In this document: piece after piece, positions 61,947 through 64,000 of the stretch
How the letters are laid out: every line of letters starts with the position of its first letter
Numbering within the stretch: the stretch's first letter is position 1
Position numbers and translations under genes: made by a program
Notes under the pieces: generated by a model
The model's database searches: none
What the model was told of the DNA's origin: nothing
What the model saw: the letters and a program-made list of their open reading frames with translations, nothing else
Source of the DNA: Erythrobacter sp. Alg231-14
Lineage (GTDB): Bacteria > Pseudomonadota > Alphaproteobacteria > Sphingomonadales > Sphingomonadaceae
NCBI RefSeq assembly: GCF_900149685.1
Contig: NZ_LT702999.1
Coordinates: 1,364,001-1,428,000, forward strand
DNA length: 64,000 bases
Direction: 5' to 3'

Positions 61947-62585
61947 TCAGATTTCCGTCTTCTCCGCTAACGCCAATGCATCCTCGATGTCGACTCCGAG
62001 ATATCTAACCGTGTTCTCAATCTTCGAATGACCAAGCAAGATTTGGATCGCTCGTATGTTGCCGGTTGCTTTGTAGATGATTGACGCTTTGGTCCTTCGC
62101 AGCGAGTGAGTACCATACTCGTCGGGCCGCAAGCCGATTGCTTCTACCCACTCATCGACCAGCCTTGCATATTGGCGTGTGCTGAGATGGCGTGCATGAT
62201 CAACCCGGCTGGGAAAGACATAGTTCTCGACATCACCCCCTCGAATTTCGAGCCATGCGAACAAACTTTCTCTGGCGTCCTTAGCTATCTCAAATTGGAC
62301 TGGCCGCCCTGTCTTGCGCTGAGTGACCGTCGCCCGCGTCCTGACTTCCGGGCCGCTTACCAGATCGCCGATCTTCAACTCCACGAGGTCACAGCCTCGC
62401 AGCTTGCTGTCGATTGCTAGGTCAAACAATGCTCGATCCCTAATGCGTTTCTCGCGATCAAGAAAGAACCGGATCGCCCAGATCTGTTTCTGATTGAAGG
62501 GGCGCTTAGGACCGATCTTGGCACCGAAGTTCCAAGGAACTCGGTTCTGAGCTGCAGGGTCAAAATGTGAGTATGTCATTTTCAT
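61947..62585 (-). CDS. Small tyrosine recombinase (catalytic domain only)
   Basis: A 212-residue site-specific recombinase with catalytic Arg in DSKLRGCDLVELKI, HSLRRTKASIIYK, LGHSKIENTVRYLG with the nucleophile Tyr. It lacks the usual N-terminal core-binding domain, as do many short recombinases of alphaproteobacterial elements. The tandem ATGs at 62585 and 62579 follow GAGGAGA; the second has better spacing. It is divergent from the DUF3489 gene. Confidence 0.88.
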   Translation of the reverse strand: MKMTYSHFDPAAQNRVPWNFGAKIGPKRPFNQKQIWAIRFFLDREKRIRDRALFDLAIDSKLRGCDLVELKIGDLVSGPEVRTRATVTQRKTGRPVQFEIAKDARESLFAWLEIRGGDVENYVFPSRVDHARHLSTRQYARLVDEWVEAIGLRPDEYGTHSLRRTKASIIYKATGNIRAIQILLGHSKIENTVRYLGVDIEDALALAEKTEI

Positions 62586-62799
62586 TCTCCTCGGCCGGAA
62601 TGGCCTGGGAGAATGTCCGCTTTCGAGCACTAAGATCTCGGATCGCTATGTCTTGAACTGGGGCGCAAAGCTGACATTCCCACTGGACTGTAGCAGCAAG
62701 CTGAGCATTGCTGTGCGCATAGAATGCGCCGCGTGAGCCAACGGGCTCAGCGGCTTGGGTCAGTGCAAGGCCGGAAGTTCCAGCTCGCACAGGAGACCC

Positions 62800-63042
62800 A
62801 TGATGACATCAACGACGAATACACCCCGCAAGACCAAGGCGGCAACCGTCAACCGCATGCTGCGCCGTGTGAAAGGCGCCACGCTGGCAGAGATCGAGAG
62901 GGCGACTACCTGGAAGCCGCACAGCTGCCGCGCCTTTTTGAGCGGAGTACGCAATCAAGGTATCACCCTTGCCAAGGAAGAGCGTCCCAATGGCGTGGTT
63001 GCCTACAAGATGTCGGACGAGGCAGGGCAATGCCAAGCCTGA
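62800..63042 (+). CDS. DUF3489 protein
   Basis: An 80-residue basic protein with the DUF3489 pattern: TKAATVNRMLRRVKGATLAE, then TTWKPHSCRAFLSGVRNQGI, a winged-helix-like DNA-binding unit. Two adjoining ATGs (62800, 62803) follow AGGAGA. It precedes DUF2924 and a serine recombinase, the standard order in these elements, and overlaps DUF2924 by 13 bases. Confidence 0.9.
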   Translation: MMTSTTNTPRKTKAATVNRMLRRVKGATLAEIERATTWKPHSCRAFLSGVRNQGITLAKEERPNGVVAYKMSDEAGQCQA

Positions 63043-63476
63043 GCATCACAGAGCTAGAGACCATGTCACCTGCACAATTGCGGGCGGCATGGCGGGAACA
63101 GTTCAGGAAGCCGGCACCGGCAATTGGTCCGGCACTGTTGCGTCGAGGGCTATCCTGGCAGATCCAGGCACGCGTGCATGGCGGGCTACCTAACTCGACA
63201 AGCAAGGCGATCGACAGGGCGCACTTGATGTTGGAGCGGACCGGATCTGTCACTTCCGAGCGCAGCATATCCATAAAAGCTGGCACACGGCTGGTACGCG
63301 AATGGCATGGCAAGACCTATCACGTACTCGTACTCGACGAGGGCTTCGAGCACGAGGGTCGGCGCTACGAGAGCCTGTCACAGATTGCGCGGGCCATAAC
63401 CGGAGCACACTGGTCCGGCCCCCGTTTCTTCGGCCTGCGCTCACGCTCCCCAAAGAAAGCTGCCGCAGATGGCTGA
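63030..63476 (+). CDS. DUF2924 protein
   Basis: A 148-residue protein with the DUF2924 features LETMSPAQLRAAWREQF, LLRRGLSWQIQARVHGGLP, and the C-terminal SLSQIARAITGAHWSGPRFFGL. It is thought to assist the neighbouring serine recombinase; its precise activity is not established. It overlaps the recombinase start by eight bases. Confidence 0.93.
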   Translation: MPSLSITELETMSPAQLRAAWREQFRKPAPAIGPALLRRGLSWQIQARVHGGLPNSTSKAIDRAHLMLERTGSVTSERSISIKAGTRLVREWHGKTYHVLVLDEGFEHEGRRYESLSQIARAITGAHWSGPRFFGLRSRSPKKAAADG

Positions 63477-64000
63477 TAAGAAGCGCTGTGCGATCTATAC
63501 GCGCAAGTCGACCGAGGATGGCCTCGAGCAGGACTTCAACAGTCTTGATGCGCAGAAGGAAGCCTGTGCGGCTTACATCCTGAGCCAAGCAGCCGAGGGC
63601 TGGGAGCCGATTGCAGAGCATTACGATGACGGCGGCTGGTCCGGGGGTTCGGTGGATCGTCCTGCGCTCAAACAGCTTCTTGCGGACGTCGAGGCAGGCA
63701 AGGTCGATATCATCGTGGTATACAAGGTCGACCGGCTGACTCGGAGCCTTGCTGACTTCGCCAAGATCGTCGAGGTACTCGACCATCATGAAGCCTCGTT
63801 CGTCAGCGTGACACAGGCCTTCAACACAACCAACTCAATGGGACGATTGACACTCAACGTATTGCTCAGCTTCGCCCAGTTCGAGCGCGAGGTCACAAGC
63901 GAACGCATCCGCGACAAGATCGCGGCGTCCAAGAAGAAAGGCATGTGGATGGGCGGGCCTGTGCCGCTCGGATATCGTCTTGAAGACCGCATGCTTCACA
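63469..64000 (+). CDS. Large serine recombinase, 3' end outside window
   Basis: The first 177 codons of a serine integrase. The resolvase domain starts RCAIYTRKSTEDGLEQDFNS, with the nucleophile Ser in YTRKS, and continues with VYKVDRLTRSLADF and SFAQFEREVTSERIRDKI, followed by the start of the recombinase domain (PVPLGYRLED). The ATG at 63469 overlaps the DUF2924 stop. It is probably the enzyme that moves the defence-carrying segment to its left; the att sites are not visible in full. Confidence 0.95.
   Translation, partial: MADKKRCAIYTRKSTEDGLEQDFNSLDAQKEACAAYILSQAAEGWEPIAEHYDDGGWSGGSVDRPALKQLLADVEAGKVDIIVVYKVDRLTRSLADFAKIVEVLDHHEASFVSVTQAFNTTNSMGRLTLNVLLSFAQFEREVTSERIRDKIAASKKKGMWMGGPVPLGYRLEDRMLH

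Noticed and set aside
62724..63029. N-terminal extension of the DUF2924 frame
   Set aside because: The extension is the DUF3489 gene read in another frame; DUF2924 homology starts at 63030.

Overview
The window looks like a chromosome segment of an alphaproteobacterium, most likely Sphingomonadales (Erythrobacter-like). I infer this from the mix of families: a curli cluster with very long curlin-repeat proteins, an ArsR-methyltransferase fused regulator heading metF/metH, a glpSTPQUV glycerol ABC transporter, and the DUF3489-DUF2924-serine recombinase cassette common in alphaproteobacterial mobile elements. All assignments come from reading the sequence; no database search was run.

Layout. 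(1) 1-3980, minus strand: curli secretion genes csgF and csgG, then a 63-residue secreted protein and two long curlin-repeat proteins, the last cut by the window edge. (2) 4243-10395, minus: a tightly coupled methionine operon, ArsR-methyltransferase regulator, metF, the homocysteine half of metH, a GNAT acetyltransferase, and the cobalamin half of metH; a 28-base palindrome sits in front of the regulator. (3) 10550-17212: a GH42 beta-galactosidase, Gfo/Idh/MocA dehydrogenase, aldo-keto reductase and TauD-like dioxygenase on plus, meeting a sodium/solute symporter on minus, which reads as a glycoside-use cluster. (4) 17405-28914, minus: two peptidases (M3, S41), a large receptor-like adenylate cyclase, an esterase/Baeyer-Villiger monooxygenase pair and a TetR regulator. 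(5) 29042-37370, plus: small membrane proteins, two DsbA-fold proteins and the complete glpSTPQUV set.

(6) 37.5-46.3 kb reads as an old genomic island. It begins at a decayed 3' half of a tRNA-Thr(CGU) gene and is bracketed by an imperfect 27-bp direct repeat. It carries an AraC regulator, an NmrA-like reductase, small membrane proteins, a serine hydrolase, a CPBP protease and a pirin. Its right end holds a truncated tyrosine integrase fused out of frame to a truncated DNA methyltransferase.

(7) 46.3 kb to the right edge is a second, defence-loaded mobile region. It starts with a hairpin and evenly spaced CAGGGA repeats, then a ParB-like/adenine methyltransferase fusion and two DUF5681-type genes. 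Next is a four-gene translationally coupled operon (small coiled protein, GHKL/MORC-like ATPase, two unknown proteins) facing an MvaI/BcnI-type endonuclease, a Vsr nick-directed repair nuclease and a Dcm-type cytosine methyltransferase. This combination of a Dcm/Vsr restriction-modification system with a GHKL ATPase module resembles the logic of MutL/MORC-linked restriction loci but lacks their usual helicase, Z1 and AIPR partners, and is the most interesting system here. Several secreted proteins of unknown function follow, then a small tyrosine recombinase and the DUF3489, DUF2924 and serine recombinase genes, the last cut by the window edge.
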